Shown here piece after piece: positions 8,744-18,179 of a DNA stretch of 38,783 nucleotides. Origin of the DNA: CAZXBB01 sp964638815 (lineage in GTDB: Bacteria; Planctomycetota; Phycisphaerae; Phycisphaerales; SM1A02); NCBI GenBank assembly GCA_964638815.1, contig CAZXBB010000302.1, forward strand, positions 1-38,783. Direction: 5' to 3'. The notes below the pieces were generated by a model, which worked only from the letters and a program-made list of their open reading frames with translations, was not told the origin of the DNA and did no database searches. The first letter of the stretch is position 1, and each line of letters opens with the position of its first letter. The position numbers and the translations under genes were made by a program.

Positions 8744-9575
8744 ATGCTCGCTGGTCTTCGTCTCGCCGCGATCGCTGTCGCGGCCACGTGCGTCTCTCTG
8801 CCGGTCTCGCTCGCGTCCGCCGCGGACGCGCCGGCCGGGAATCGGATCGTCCACATCGGCGAGCGCGTCGGTCCTGCAGCACCTCGAGCCGCCCGACGTG
8901 CCCGCGCTCGGCAGCGACTCACCGCTCGACCACACGACGAGCCACCGCATCATGAACGCGGTCTATCGCAACGGCTCGATCTGGACGTGCCACGACGTCG
9001 GCACCGGGGGCCGATCCGCGTACCGCTGGTATGAGATCGACGCCGGGACGCTGATGACGAACCAGGTCGGCACGATCAGCGATCCATCGCTGCACTACTT
9101 CTACTGCTCGATCGCGGTGAACAGCCGGAACGACGTCGCGATGGGCTTCAGCGGCTCGAACGAAGACCAGTACGCCGGCTGTTACTACACCGGTCGCCTG
9201 GCGGGCGACCCGGCGGGCGAGACGGCGCCGCCGGTGCAGTACAGGGAAGGCACCGGCCCGCAGAACGACGGCATCGGACGCAACCGATGGGGCGACTACA
9301 GCTTCACCGCCGTGGACCCGGCCGACGACCGCACGTTCTGGACGCTCCAGGAGTACGGCCACGACGACAACATCTGGGGCACGTACGGCGCAGTGCTCGA
9401 GCCGGTTGGACCGTGCGTCGAGGACCTCGACGGCAGCGGCAACGTGGACATCGCCGACCTGCTCGCGATCCTGACGGCGTGGGGCAATGCGGGCGGGTCC
9501 GAGGACCTCGACGGCAGCGGGACCGTGGACATCGGCGACCTGGTGCTCCTGCTGACCGCGTGGGGGCCGTGCTGA
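8744..9575 (+). pseudogene. frameshifted secreted protein with GC-type dockerin tail
   Basis: The ATG at 8744 follows a strong AGGAGG and opens a classic signal peptide (MLAGLRLAAIAVAA to ASAADAP). This frame stays sensible to about NRIVHIGER near 8865, then becomes Arg/Ala-rich. The coding sense continues in the +1 frame from about 8870 (SVLQHLEPPDVPALGSDSPL) to the TGA at 9575. That second part has a beta-rich domain (TTSHRIMNAVYRNGSIWTCH; SIAVNSRNDVAMGFSGS; RWGDYSFTAVDP) and two dockerin loops ending WGPC. The N-terminal part is short for such a domain, so an internal deletion as well as a one-base shift is likely. A sequencing error could explain the frameshift but not the missing length. 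Confidence 0.62.
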
Positions 9576-9582
9576 CCGTCGC

Positions 9583-12408
9583 TCATCCGGCCCGGGCGTC
9601 GTCACCCCGGAAGCGCGTCAGGTCGGCATCGATCCGCCCGCGCCGCGCGCCGTCGTGATCGGGGCACAGCGTGCTCGCCTCTTCGAGCAGGCGGACGGCC
9701 TGACGCGGATCGAGCTTCGCATAGAGGAGCGCGAGCTCGTGCAGGCCCTCCGTGGAGGCCTTGCGGAGCTCGACGGTCAGGGGCGGGCGGTTGCGCAGCT
9801 CCGCGAGACGCCGGCGCGCGTCCTCGAGCGGCTGCAACGCCTCCGAAGGGCGATCGGCCCGCACGAGGAGCCGCCCAAGCGCGACGAGCGACCTCGCCAC
9901 GCTGAGCTGGGCGCCCGCGTCCGCGTCGTCGCCGTGCGCCAGCGCCTCGTAGGTCACGAGCGACGACCGGGCATCCGCAAGCGCCTGGTCGTAATCGCCG
10001 GCGGCGGCGTGCACCTCGGCGAGCAGACCGTCGGCGACGGCGGCGAGCTGGCGAAGCTGCGTGTTCTCAGGATCGGCCTTCGACAGCGCAGCGATGATGT
10101 CCCGCGCCTCCACGCCGAGGGCGCGTGCCTCCCCCCATTCCCCGAGCGCGACGCGGGCGTCGCCAAGCGAGACGAGCGCCACGACGAGATCGCGTTTCGC
10201 CCGCGCGTTCGTCGGACTCGCCTCGACGCGCTCCCGGCACTCGTCGCGAAAGTGGAGCAGGTGCGGGAGGGCTTCGGACGGCTGGTCGGCGGCGACACGC
10301 TGGGCGCCGATGAAGTACTCGACGGTCGCCACGTCGCGTCGGGCCCGCGCGCTCTCCGGGTTCTCCCCGGCGATGGCGGTGCGGATCCGCAGCGCCTCGT
10401 CGAGCGCCTTCCACGCGGCGTCGAACTCGCCGAAGCGCGCGTTCTCGTTGCCGAGGCGGAGCAATGTGCCCGCCAGCTCGCGTCGCAGCAGCGTGTCCCC
10501 GGGGGCGCGCTCGACGAGCTCGCGTCGCACGTCGAGCGCCTCCTCGAATCGCCGGATCGCCTCCTGCCGCGCCCCCGTGCGAATGAGGGCGTCTCCGACG
10601 TTGACGAGCGCGACGGCGATGTTCCGCCGCGCCATGACGTCATCGGGCGTCTCCTCGCGAAGCGTGCGTCGCAGCGCGAGCTCCTCGCGATGCGCTTCGA
10701 GGGCGCCGTTCACGTCGCCGCTGTGCTCGAGGATGTCGCCGATCTTGGCGTGCGCGACCGCGACCAGGCCGCGGATGTCCTGGTCGCTGGGCGCGGCGGC
10801 CAGCAGTTTCCGCCGGATCTCGATCGCCCGGCGGTAGCTCCTGAGCGCGCCGGCGGTATCGCCGACGTTGGGATTGCGCACGCCGCCCTGGTAATCGCCG
10901 ACCCGGTCGTATGCATCGGCGAGTTCGCGGTTCAGATCCGCATCGTCGCCCGCTTCCCCGGCCAGGCTGTCGAGGTAGTCGAGCGCGGTCGTCACGAGCA
11001 GCTTCCGCGCGGGCAACGAGCCGTCGAGCTCCTGGATCGCGTCGTGGAAGTCGTGGATGAAGATGCGGGCCAGCGCGCGAACCTGCCGGAACCGCCGATC
11101 CGCCCGGTCCCGCGCGACCTCGGCCAGCGCGCGCTGCTCGGTCTCCGCCTCGCGCGCCTGGTCCGCGGCCTGCCTCGCCTTCGCTTCGCGGTCGGCGGCG
11201 GTGCTGGCAGCCCGCCACCCCATCGAGGTCGTCACGACGCTCGCGATCAGCAGCAGCACCACCGCGATCGCCCCGCCCACCGCCTCGCGGTGACGGCGGG
11301 CGAACTTCGACATCCGGTAACCGAACGTGTCGGGGCGCGCCGTGACGGGCAGGCCGTCCATGTGCCGCTTGATGTCGGCGGCAAGCTCCGCGGCCGAGGG
11401 GTAGCGGCGTGACGGCTCCTTCCGCATCGCCTTGAGGACGATGTTGTCGATGTCGCCCGAGAGCGCGCGACGCAGCCGGTCGGGACGGCTCTCGCGGCTG
11501 TGGCTCACGCTCTCGGGCGAGATCGATTCCGCCTGCGAGCCCGGGGACGACTCGATCTCCTCGACCCGGCTGACGGCGGTGCTCGGACGCTCCGGCACCT
11601 TCTCGCAGATGACGCGCATCATGTCTTCGCGCGCGCGGGACCGGAGCTGGTAGGGCTGGTGACCGCAGACGAGCTTATAAAGGATGACACCGAGCGAGTA
11701 GACGTCGCTCGCGGTGCTGATCGGCTCGCCGGAGATCTGCTCTGGGCTCGCATACTCGGGCGTCATGACCCGCAGCTCCGGCGCCGTCATCGCGGCCGGG
11801 ACCCCCATCATGTCCGGGTTCATCAGCTTCGCGATGCCGAAGTCCAGGAGCTTCGGCTGCCCCTCGCGGTCCACGAGGATGTTGCCCGGTTTGAGATCGC
11901 GGTGCACGATCAGGTTCTGATGCGCGTGGTGCACCGCGGCGCATACCTTCCGGAAGATCTCGAGACGCTCGGGGACGCTCAACCGGTTCCGGTCGCAGTA
12001 CACCTCGAGCGACTGGCCCTCGATGTACTCCATGACGAAGTACGGCCGGCCGTCCTGGGTCTCGCCGGCGTTGAAGAGACGGGCGATCCCGGGATGACTG
12101 AGGCCGGCGAGCATCTGGCGCTCGAGGGAGAAGCGGCGGAGCAGGTCCTCAGTGTCCATCCCGCGCTTCAGGAGCTTGATCGCGACGCGGCGCTTGATGG
12201 ACTCGTCCTCGCGGATCGCCACGTACACGACGCCCATGCCGCCCTGCCCGATCTCGTGGAGGACCCTAAACGGACCGATCTGGTCGCCGACGGCGACACG
12301 CCCGCTGTCCCCGGGAAGGGTGAACGCATCGGGGGCCGACCAGCCGGGACTCTCGATCGTCGGCTCGTCCGCCGGGTTTTCCCCTCGATCGTCGCGCGGT
12401 TCGGTCAT
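9583..12408 (-). CDS. Hanks-type Ser/Thr protein kinase with TM segment and TPR sensor region
   Basis: This 941-residue membrane kinase has a complete catalytic domain (about 45-350): glycine loop IGQGGMGVVY (53-62), catalytic Lys78 in VAIK, HRDLKPGN (169-176, base Asp171), DFG (189-191) and TPEYASPEQ in the activation segment. One transmembrane helix lies at about 378-396. A charged helical linker follows, then a long helical region with TPR-like repeats (GDYQGGVRNPNVGDTAGALRSYRRAI; GARQEAIRRFEEALDVRREL) to the C-terminus. The ATG at 12408 is chosen over 12432 because GGAGA lies 7 nt upstream. It is divergent from the gene at 12546, sharing a 137-bp intergenic stretch. The substrate is unknown; the TPR part is probably the sensing or scaffold side. 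Confidence 0.9.
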   Translation of the reverse strand: MTEPRDDRGENPADEPTIESPGWSAPDAFTLPGDSGRVAVGDQIGPFRVLHEIGQGGMGVVYVAIREDESIKRRVAIKLLKRGMDTEDLLRRFSLERQMLAGLSHPGIARLFNAGETQDGRPYFVMEYIEGQSLEVYCDRNRLSVPERLEIFRKVCAAVHHAHQNLIVHRDLKPGNILVDREGQPKLLDFGIAKLMNPDMMGVPAAMTAPELRVMTPEYASPEQISGEPISTASDVYSLGVILYKLVCGHQPYQLRSRAREDMMRVICEKVPERPSTAVSRVEEIESSPGSQAESISPESVSHSRESRPDRLRRALSGDIDNIVLKAMRKEPSRRYPSAAELAADIKRHMDGLPVTARPDTFGYRMSKFARRHREAVGGAIAVVLLLIASVVTTSMGWRAASTAADREAKARQAADQAREAETEQRALAEVARDRADRRFRQVRALARIFIHDFHDAIQELDGSLPARKLLVTTALDYLDSLAGEAGDDADLNRELADAYDRVGDYQGGVRNPNVGDTAGALRSYRRAIEIRRKLLAAAPSDQDIRGLVAVAHAKIGDILEHSGDVNGALEAHREELALRRTLREETPDDVMARRNIAVALVNVGDALIRTGARQEAIRRFEEALDVRRELVERAPGDTLLRRELAGTLLRLGNENARFGEFDAAWKALDEALRIRTAIAGENPESARARRDVATVEYFIGAQRVAADQPSEALPHLLHFRDECRERVEASPTNARAKRDLVVALVSLGDARVALGEWGEARALGVEARDIIAALSKADPENTQLRQLAAVADGLLAEVHAAAGDYDQALADARSSLVTYEALAHGDDADAGAQLSVARSLVALGRLLVRADRPSEALQPLEDARRRLAELRNRPPLTVELRKASTEGLHELALLYAKLDPRQAVRLLEEASTLCPDHDGARRGRIDADLTRFRGDDARAG

Positions 12409-12545
12409 GATTTCTCCGGCACGCAGTCGCACCGCGGGCGGCTGATTGTTGGTCGGACGCTCTTTTGACGCAAGCTCTTGACCCCGCTGGAGGGGGGGAT
12501 CAAACTGGACTGCTTCGATGGTCCCGGGGGGAGGAGCCGACGTCG

Positions 12546-15500
12546 ATGGCCAGCGCGATCGCTTCCCGGGTTGTGGTCCTGTCGTTCACGATCCTCGGAA
12601 CCGAGTCCACGGCCACGGCCGCGCAGCTCCCGCCGGACGCCATTTCGGTCGCGGCGCCCGACCACCACCGGCCCGTCGCCGCGGGAGCGGAGGGCATCGG
12701 CTGCGTCGGGGCGATCTACGACAACGGTGCTCCAAACGGCACGAACGGGTTCAGCAACGCGACCGACGGCGTGTTCGGAGAGATGAGTCGCCGCACGATC
12801 CTCGACGACTTCATGGTGCCCCCCGGCGAAGCGTGGCGGGTCGAGGGCCTGCGCTGGCGGCACATCTGGAACACGCTTCCGGCCGGGTCGGGCACGGGCG
12901 CGGAGATCTCGCTGCGCAGCGACGCCGGCGGTCAGCCCGGCAACGTGCTCGTGGTCGTCGACGTCACCGGCTACGAGGAGAACGGCACGGGCAACATCTA
13001 CTTCAGCCGCCCGGAGGCGGAGTCGTTCGCGTCGTTCGCGCCGATCGAGTTCCCGGCCGGTCAGTACTGGTTCGAGACCAACATCGTCGGCCCGGAGAAC
13101 AACTTCTGGCTCACGGCCGACGTCCGGAACAGCGAGGCGTGGGTGAACTACGAGGACCTCAACGGTCTCCAGTCCTCCACGCAGCAGTTCGGCGCACCCT
13201 CGGACGTCGCGTGGTGTCTCACAGGCGGGCGTGTGCTGTACGTCCCCGGTTCGTACGCGACGATTCAGTCCGCGATCTACGCGGCCACGGACGGCGACGT
13301 GGTGGAGGTCGCGCCCGGCGCCTACGCGGAGAACTTCGACACCATCGGGAAGGCCATCATCGTGCGCAGCGCGGGGGGCGCGGCAACCACGATCCTCACG
13401 GGCATCCCGGGAGACGACCTGCCTATCGCCACGGTGAATTCGGGCGAGGGACCCGATACCGTCATCGAGGGATTCACGTTCAACAACCCCGAGGGCACGA
13501 CGTTTTTCGCGGCGGGCATGGACATCGCGGGCGCCGATCCGACCGTGCGGAACTGCGACTTCTTCGACTGCCGCACGAACGACCGCGGCGGCGCGCTCCA
13601 GATCTTCTCCGGCTCGCCGCGCTTCGAGGGGTGCGACTTCGTCCACAACATCGCCCGGCTGACGTGCGACGCCCAGGGCGGGGCCGTCTACATGGACGGC
13701 GGCGCCGCCGAGTTCGTGAGCTGCCTCTTCGACGACAACTGGGCCGCCGGGGGCCTCTGCGAGGGAACCGTCCGCTCGTACGGCGGCGCCGTCTACATCG
13801 CGAGCGGCAGCCCCGCCTTCTTCTCGTGCGACTTCACGGGCAACCTGGCCGACGCCGAGACGGTGAACGCCGCACGGGCGTTCGGCGGCGCGGTCGCGAG
13901 CTACGGCGAGAACGTCCTCTTCCAGGACTGCACGTTCGATGCCAACGTCTGCGCTCCGACCGGCGGCGATGACCGCTTCGGCGGCGGCGGGGCGATCATC
14001 GTCGGCTCCGGGTTCACGGACGTCACCTCCTGCGTCTTCATCACCAACGAGGCGTCGGGCGACGGTCCGGTCGGCGCCGGCGCGGGCGGCGCGTTCCTCG
14101 CCGCCACCGGGGGCGAGGCGATCGTGTACGACTGCACCTTCGCCGGGAACCTGTGCCTCGGCGGAGACGGGCCCTACATCGGCGCGGGCGGCGGCGTGCA
14201 CCTCCAGGGCGACGGCCTGTCCACGGTGCAGGCGTGCACGTTCATCGGCAACACCGCCGAGCGCGGCGGCGGGGTGTTCGTCTTCGACGGCACCACGGCC
14301 GGGCTCCTCGACTGCTCCTTCAACGGCAACATCGCCGAACTCGACGGAACGGCGGTCTGGAACGACGGAAGGATCTTCGCGTCCGGCACGCTCGACGGCA
14401 CCGACGAGCTCGGGAACAACGGCGATCTCTGGATCGGTCTCGGCACGGAGGTGTACGACACGCTCGTGATCGACATGCCGTACGGCGACATCGTGGGCGC
14501 GACCGGCAACATCGTCTTCGAGATCCAGGGCCCGACGCCCGGCGTCGAGCACGACCAGATCGTGGTGACCAATCCCTGGAGCCTGAGCGGCGGCGTCGTC
14601 GCGTTCTTCGACCCGCCGCTCGATCCCGGCGTCGGCTCGTCGTTCCAGGTCGTGTCCGGGCCGGCGGAGGGGCGGTTCCACGTCGGCCTCCTCCCGTCGC
14701 TCGGGCAGGATCGGTTCGCGCGGCTCGTGTACGGCAAGGGCGCGCAGGGCGGGTCCGTGAGCATCGCGGTGGAATCGCTGGCGGGTCTGCTCGGCTTCGA
14801 CGATCCGGAGACGGTCGGGCTCGACGGGCAGCCGCGCGACGTCGCGCTCGGCGACTTCGACGGCATCAACGGCGTGGACGTCGCGATCGCCGTGCCGAGC
14901 GAGTCGGGCGACGGCTCCGTGGTGGTGCTGCGCAACGCCGGGACCGACGGCGGCGGCGCTTGGCTGGGCTTCCTCGGCGCGACGCAGACGACGGTCGGCG
15001 CCGATCCTTCGTCGCTGACCACCGGCAGGTACGACGACGACGGTCTCCTCGACTTGGCGGTCACGAACCGCGGCGATGACACGATGAGCGTGCTCATCAA
15101 CAACGGCCTCGGCAACGGCACGTTCGACACGCCGATCGTATTCCCGACGCAGGTCGGGCCCGTGGCCATCGTCGCCGGCGACTTCACGGGCGACGGCGTC
15201 ACCGATCTCGCGGTGGCCGCGGCAGGCGCGCCTGCTCTCGACGGGAGCGCGACCGGCACGCTCACGATCTACGGCAACGACGGCACCGGCATGTTCGACG
15301 TGTCCACCACGGTGGGCGGCATCGCCGCGCCGCTCAACGTCGAGACCGGCGACCTCGACAACGACAAGGACCTCGACTTCGCCGTGCCGATCACCTCCGG
15401 CGTGGAGGCGATCTTCTTCGAGAAGGGCAAGCCGGTGGCGCAGCACACGCTGCCGACGGGCGACGGCCCGTCCGACATCGCCACGAGCTACGACGGCGGC

Positions 15501-16109
15501 GAGATCGATCTCTTCGCCGATCTCGACGGCAACGGCCTGCCCGACCTCGTGACGGCCAACACCGCCGACGAGACGATCTCGATCATGATCAACGCCGGCG
15601 GCGGCGCGTTCGAGACGACTGTTTCGCTCCCGGTGGGCGACAACCCGCGCTCCGTGACCGCGCTCGACGTGGACGCGGACGGCGACGTTGACATCGCTCT
15701 CATTGCCGATGACGAGGACCTGATGCTGCCCGTTGTGCAGATCCTTCGGAGCTCCTTCGCCGAGTCCGGGGAGGTCTCGTTCGCGTCGGTCGAGACGGTG
15801 GACGCCGGCGAGGAGCCCGCGTTCGTCCGCGCCGCGGACCTCGACGGGGACGGCGTCGCGGACCTGCTGACGGTGAACGACGGCGGCGGCGCGGCCGACG
15901 GCCTGGTGGGCTCGGCCAATGCGTTCCTCAACTTCTCCAGCGTCTGCGTGGCGGACATCAGCGGGAACGGCGCCGTCGACTTCGCCGACGTTCTCGCGAT
16001 CCTCGGCGCGTGGGGGAACCCGGGCGGACCGGAGGACCTCAGCGGCAACGGCGTCGTTGACTTCGCCGACCTCCTGATCGTGCTCGGGGCGTGGGGGGTC
16101 TGCAACTAA
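12546..16109 (+). CDS. large secreted protein: beta domain, right-handed beta-helix, FG-GAP repeats, GC-type dockerin
   Basis: This 1187-residue exported protein has an N-terminal signal sequence (MASAIASRVVVLSFTILGT, then ATAAQ). Residues about 40-220 repeat the beta domain of the 6505 gene (IYDNGAPNGTNGFSN, ILDDFMVPPGEAW, FWLTADVRN). A pectate-lyase-like right-handed beta-helix follows (about 228-620), starting VPGSYATIQSAIYAATDGD and with turns such as GNTAERGGGVFVFDG and frequent Cys. FG-GAP units (DLDGNGLPDLVTAN, DVDADGDVDIALI) fill about 760-1125. Two dockerin loops end the protein at WGVCN. The ATG at 12546 is preceded by GGGAGGAG. Some beta-helix proteins are polysaccharide lyases, but no catalytic set can be assigned here, so function stays open. 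Confidence 0.88.
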   Translation: MASAIASRVVVLSFTILGTESTATAAQLPPDAISVAAPDHHRPVAAGAEGIGCVGAIYDNGAPNGTNGFSNATDGVFGEMSRRTILDDFMVPPGEAWRVEGLRWRHIWNTLPAGSGTGAEISLRSDAGGQPGNVLVVVDVTGYEENGTGNIYFSRPEAESFASFAPIEFPAGQYWFETNIVGPENNFWLTADVRNSEAWVNYEDLNGLQSSTQQFGAPSDVAWCLTGGRVLYVPGSYATIQSAIYAATDGDVVEVAPGAYAENFDTIGKAIIVRSAGGAATTILTGIPGDDLPIATVNSGEGPDTVIEGFTFNNPEGTTFFAAGMDIAGADPTVRNCDFFDCRTNDRGGALQIFSGSPRFEGCDFVHNIARLTCDAQGGAVYMDGGAAEFVSCLFDDNWAAGGLCEGTVRSYGGAVYIASGSPAFFSCDFTGNLADAETVNAARAFGGAVASYGENVLFQDCTFDANVCAPTGGDDRFGGGGAIIVGSGFTDVTSCVFITNEASGDGPVGAGAGGAFLAATGGEAIVYDCTFAGNLCLGGDGPYIGAGGGVHLQGDGLSTVQACTFIGNTAERGGGVFVFDGTTAGLLDCSFNGNIAELDGTAVWNDGRIFASGTLDGTDELGNNGDLWIGLGTEVYDTLVIDMPYGDIVGATGNIVFEIQGPTPGVEHDQIVVTNPWSLSGGVVAFFDPPLDPGVGSSFQVVSGPAEGRFHVGLLPSLGQDRFARLVYGKGAQGGSVSIAVESLAGLLGFDDPETVGLDGQPRDVALGDFDGINGVDVAIAVPSESGDGSVVVLRNAGTDGGGAWLGFLGATQTTVGADPSSLTTGRYDDDGLLDLAVTNRGDDTMSVLINNGLGNGTFDTPIVFPTQVGPVAIVAGDFTGDGVTDLAVAAAGAPALDGSATGTLTIYGNDGTGMFDVSTTVGGIAAPLNVETGDLDNDKDLDFAVPITSGVEAIFFEKGKPVAQHTLPTGDGPSDIATSYDGGEIDLFADLDGNGLPDLVTANTADETISIMINAGGGAFETTVSLPVGDNPRSVTALDVDADGDVDIALIADDEDLMLPVVQILRSSFAESGEVSFASVETVDAGEEPAFVRAADLDGDGVADLLTVNDGGGAADGLVGSANAFLNFSSVCVADISGNGAVDFADVLAILGAWGNPGGPEDLSGNGVVDFADLLIVLGAWGVCN

Positions 16110-16164
16110 GACTTAAGTTCCAGTCCATCCCCTGAGATGGCCTGCTCGGCGGCGGAGGAGATCG

Positions 16165-17721
16165 ATGGCCCCGGATGATCGTGTACGAAACCTGTTCGTG
16201 GTGCGGCCGCGCGCGGTCGGCGCCGCCGCGCTCGCGATCGCGCTGGCGACAGCGACCTTCGCGGCGGGCCCGGCCCCTGTGATCGAAGTGATCTTCACGG
16301 AGATCCCCGCGCACCCGACGGCGCTCGTGCCCGGGGCGCGCGACCTCGACGGCGACCCCGTCTACGCCGAGTTCCGAACGATCAACTTCATGGGATTCCA
16401 CCCCGACGGCTCGGAGTGGGTGATCACGGCGACGAACTCCCTTGGCCCCGACCTCCAGGCGATGCTCGTTCGCGGGGCGGGAACGGCCGGCAGCGTCTTC
16501 GCCCAGGAGGGTCAACCCGTGGACGGCGGGTCGCCCGGCGAGGTGTACAACTTCTTCGGGCTGTTCGGACCGTCGTTCAACGACTTCGGTCAGGTCGCGT
16601 TCATCGCGAACGCGCGCGGCGGCGACGCGGGCCGCGCGAACAAGGCGATGTTCCACGACGGAAGCACGTTCACGATCGTGCGCCAGCAGGGCGATCCCGT
16701 CACGGGCATGATCGACGATCCGGCGGAGAACAGCGGCGACGAGACCTTCGGGCCGACGTTCGGATCGATCCACGTGCTCAACGACGGGACGATCGGCTTC
16801 CTCGACCGCAACGTGCAGAACATCGCCGGCATGCGAAGGCAGGGCGTCTTCTACGAGGGTGTCGCGCTGGCCCAGGTCGGCGTGACCGCGATCGGCGACG
16901 GCACCTGGGTGGATTTCGACGGCAACCACTTCTGGACGACGCCGGACGGGTCGCGCTGGATGCTGCGGGGCGAGGACGACAGCCCGATCAACCGCGACCA
17001 GATCCTGGCGGTGGACGGGAAGGTCCTGCACCGCCAGGGCACGCCGCTCGGCGGCATGACGCCGTGGATCAGCGAGACGATCTTCAACGCGCGGCTCCAC
17101 CCCTGCGGCGACGTCTTCATGCGCGGCTCCCGCGACGATCCCGGCGACTGGGCCTCGCGCAACGTGGAGCTGCTCGCCGAGTCGGGCGATCCGACCGGCC
17201 ACGGCGACGAGCTGCTCACCGAGCGCTTCTTCGGCGTCCACGGCAACTGCCACGGCGACTGGATCGTGGCCGGCTCGACGGACGACCCCGATCCCGCCCG
17301 CGACCACGTCATCATCTTCAACGGGCCGAACGTCGTCGTGCGCGAGGGCGACATGGTGGACCTCGACGGCGACGGCCTGTTCAACGACGACGCCTTCATC
17401 GGGCGCGGCGACCCGGCGCTGATCCCCTTCAACCCCGAGTCGTTCCACCTGACGAACGACGGCGTGCTCTACTTCATCGCGCGTCTGCGCGACGGGCTTG
17501 GCTTCGACCTCGCCCCGGGCGGCGCCGACGCATTCCTGCGTCTGCGGCTCCTGCCGTGCACCGGCGACGTTGACGGCAGCGGCACCGTGGACGTCGTCGA
17601 TCTCCTCGCGGTCCTCGTCGCGTGGGGACCGTGCGAGGGATGCCCGGAGGACACCGACGGCAACGGCGTCGTCGATGTCGTCGATCTGTTGGCGGTGCTC
17701 GTCGCCTGGGGCGCGTGCTGA
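16165..17721 (+). CDS. secreted protein with GC-type dockerin tail, function unknown
   Basis: This 518-residue protein has a signal peptide at about residues 12-34 (GAAALAIALATATFAAG). The body (about 40-455) is a series of beta-rich repeats with recurring phrases such as FNDFGQVAFIANARG, VLNDGTIGFLDRN and HLTNDGVLYFIARL, each resembling a propeller- or choice-of-anchor-type blade. The tail holds two dockerin loops (DVDGSGTVDVVDLLAVLVAW and DTDGNGVVDVVDLLAVLVAW) and ends WGAC. The ATG at 16165 has GGAGGAG upstream. It lies 55 bp after the beta-helix gene on the same strand and may be co-transcribed with it. I do not recognise a named enzyme family. Confidence 0.82.
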   Translation: MAPDDRVRNLFVVRPRAVGAAALAIALATATFAAGPAPVIEVIFTEIPAHPTALVPGARDLDGDPVYAEFRTINFMGFHPDGSEWVITATNSLGPDLQAMLVRGAGTAGSVFAQEGQPVDGGSPGEVYNFFGLFGPSFNDFGQVAFIANARGGDAGRANKAMFHDGSTFTIVRQQGDPVTGMIDDPAENSGDETFGPTFGSIHVLNDGTIGFLDRNVQNIAGMRRQGVFYEGVALAQVGVTAIGDGTWVDFDGNHFWTTPDGSRWMLRGEDDSPINRDQILAVDGKVLHRQGTPLGGMTPWISETIFNARLHPCGDVFMRGSRDDPGDWASRNVELLAESGDPTGHGDELLTERFFGVHGNCHGDWIVAGSTDDPDPARDHVIIFNGPNVVVREGDMVDLDGDGLFNDDAFIGRGDPALIPFNPESFHLTNDGVLYFIARLRDGLGFDLAPGGADAFLRLRLLPCTGDVDGSGTVDVVDLLAVLVAWGPCEGCPEDTDGNGVVDVVDLLAVLVAWGAC

Positions 17722-18179
17722 CGCGATCGCGTCGCGGCGAGCGGCACGGCGCGACCGTCTCCGCGGGATCGTCCGCGGCGTCGTGCCGCAGCGCCGGGAT
17801 CGCCTGCGCCGGGATCGCCGCGAACCCGTCGCTGAGCGCCGTGGCGGCCTCCGCGAGCCCGGGGCGGCTCGCGAGCGCCATCGCGAAGTCGGGCTCCTCG
17901 TCCAGGACCTCGTTGAGGGGCGCCGCGGCGGCGGGCATGGCGGGCGCGTCGTCGGGCACTGGGCGTGCAGGTCGGGAAGCGTCCCGCCCGTGCGGCGGGC
18001 ACGCGCGGCTGGCGGCGCCATCCGGGGAACTCACGGCGCGGAACTCGCGAAAAATCCCGAGTGGGTGGCAGACCCGGGCGGCGGATCGCGCCACTCCTCG
18101 CACGACGATACGATACGACCTTCGAGACATTCGACACACCTATGGCCGCCGCCTCAGGGCGGCCCGGGGAGGCCCACCG
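17722..18179. other. 458-bp gap; possible minus-strand remnant
   Basis: No confident gene. On the minus strand, roughly 17960 down to 17750, one frame reads like protein (LNEVLDEEPDFAMALASR, then LAEAATALSDGFAAIP) rather than the Arg-rich noise around it, but its upstream part is noise and its downstream part is antisense to the 16165 gene. It may be the end of a lost gene. The last 15 bp carry the ribosome site GGGGAGG for the next gene. Confidence 0.3.

Noticed and set aside
12405..15446. 1013-codon minus-strand frame opposite the beta-helix protein gene
   Set aside because: It is composed of Arg/Asp/His/Val strings without domains; the plus-strand gene has a signal peptide, clear domains and a ribosome site.
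16039..18021. 660-codon minus-strand frame opposite the 16165 gene
   Set aside because: Antisense noise of the same type. Only a short part in the gap after 17750 looks at all protein-like and is noted as a possible remnant.
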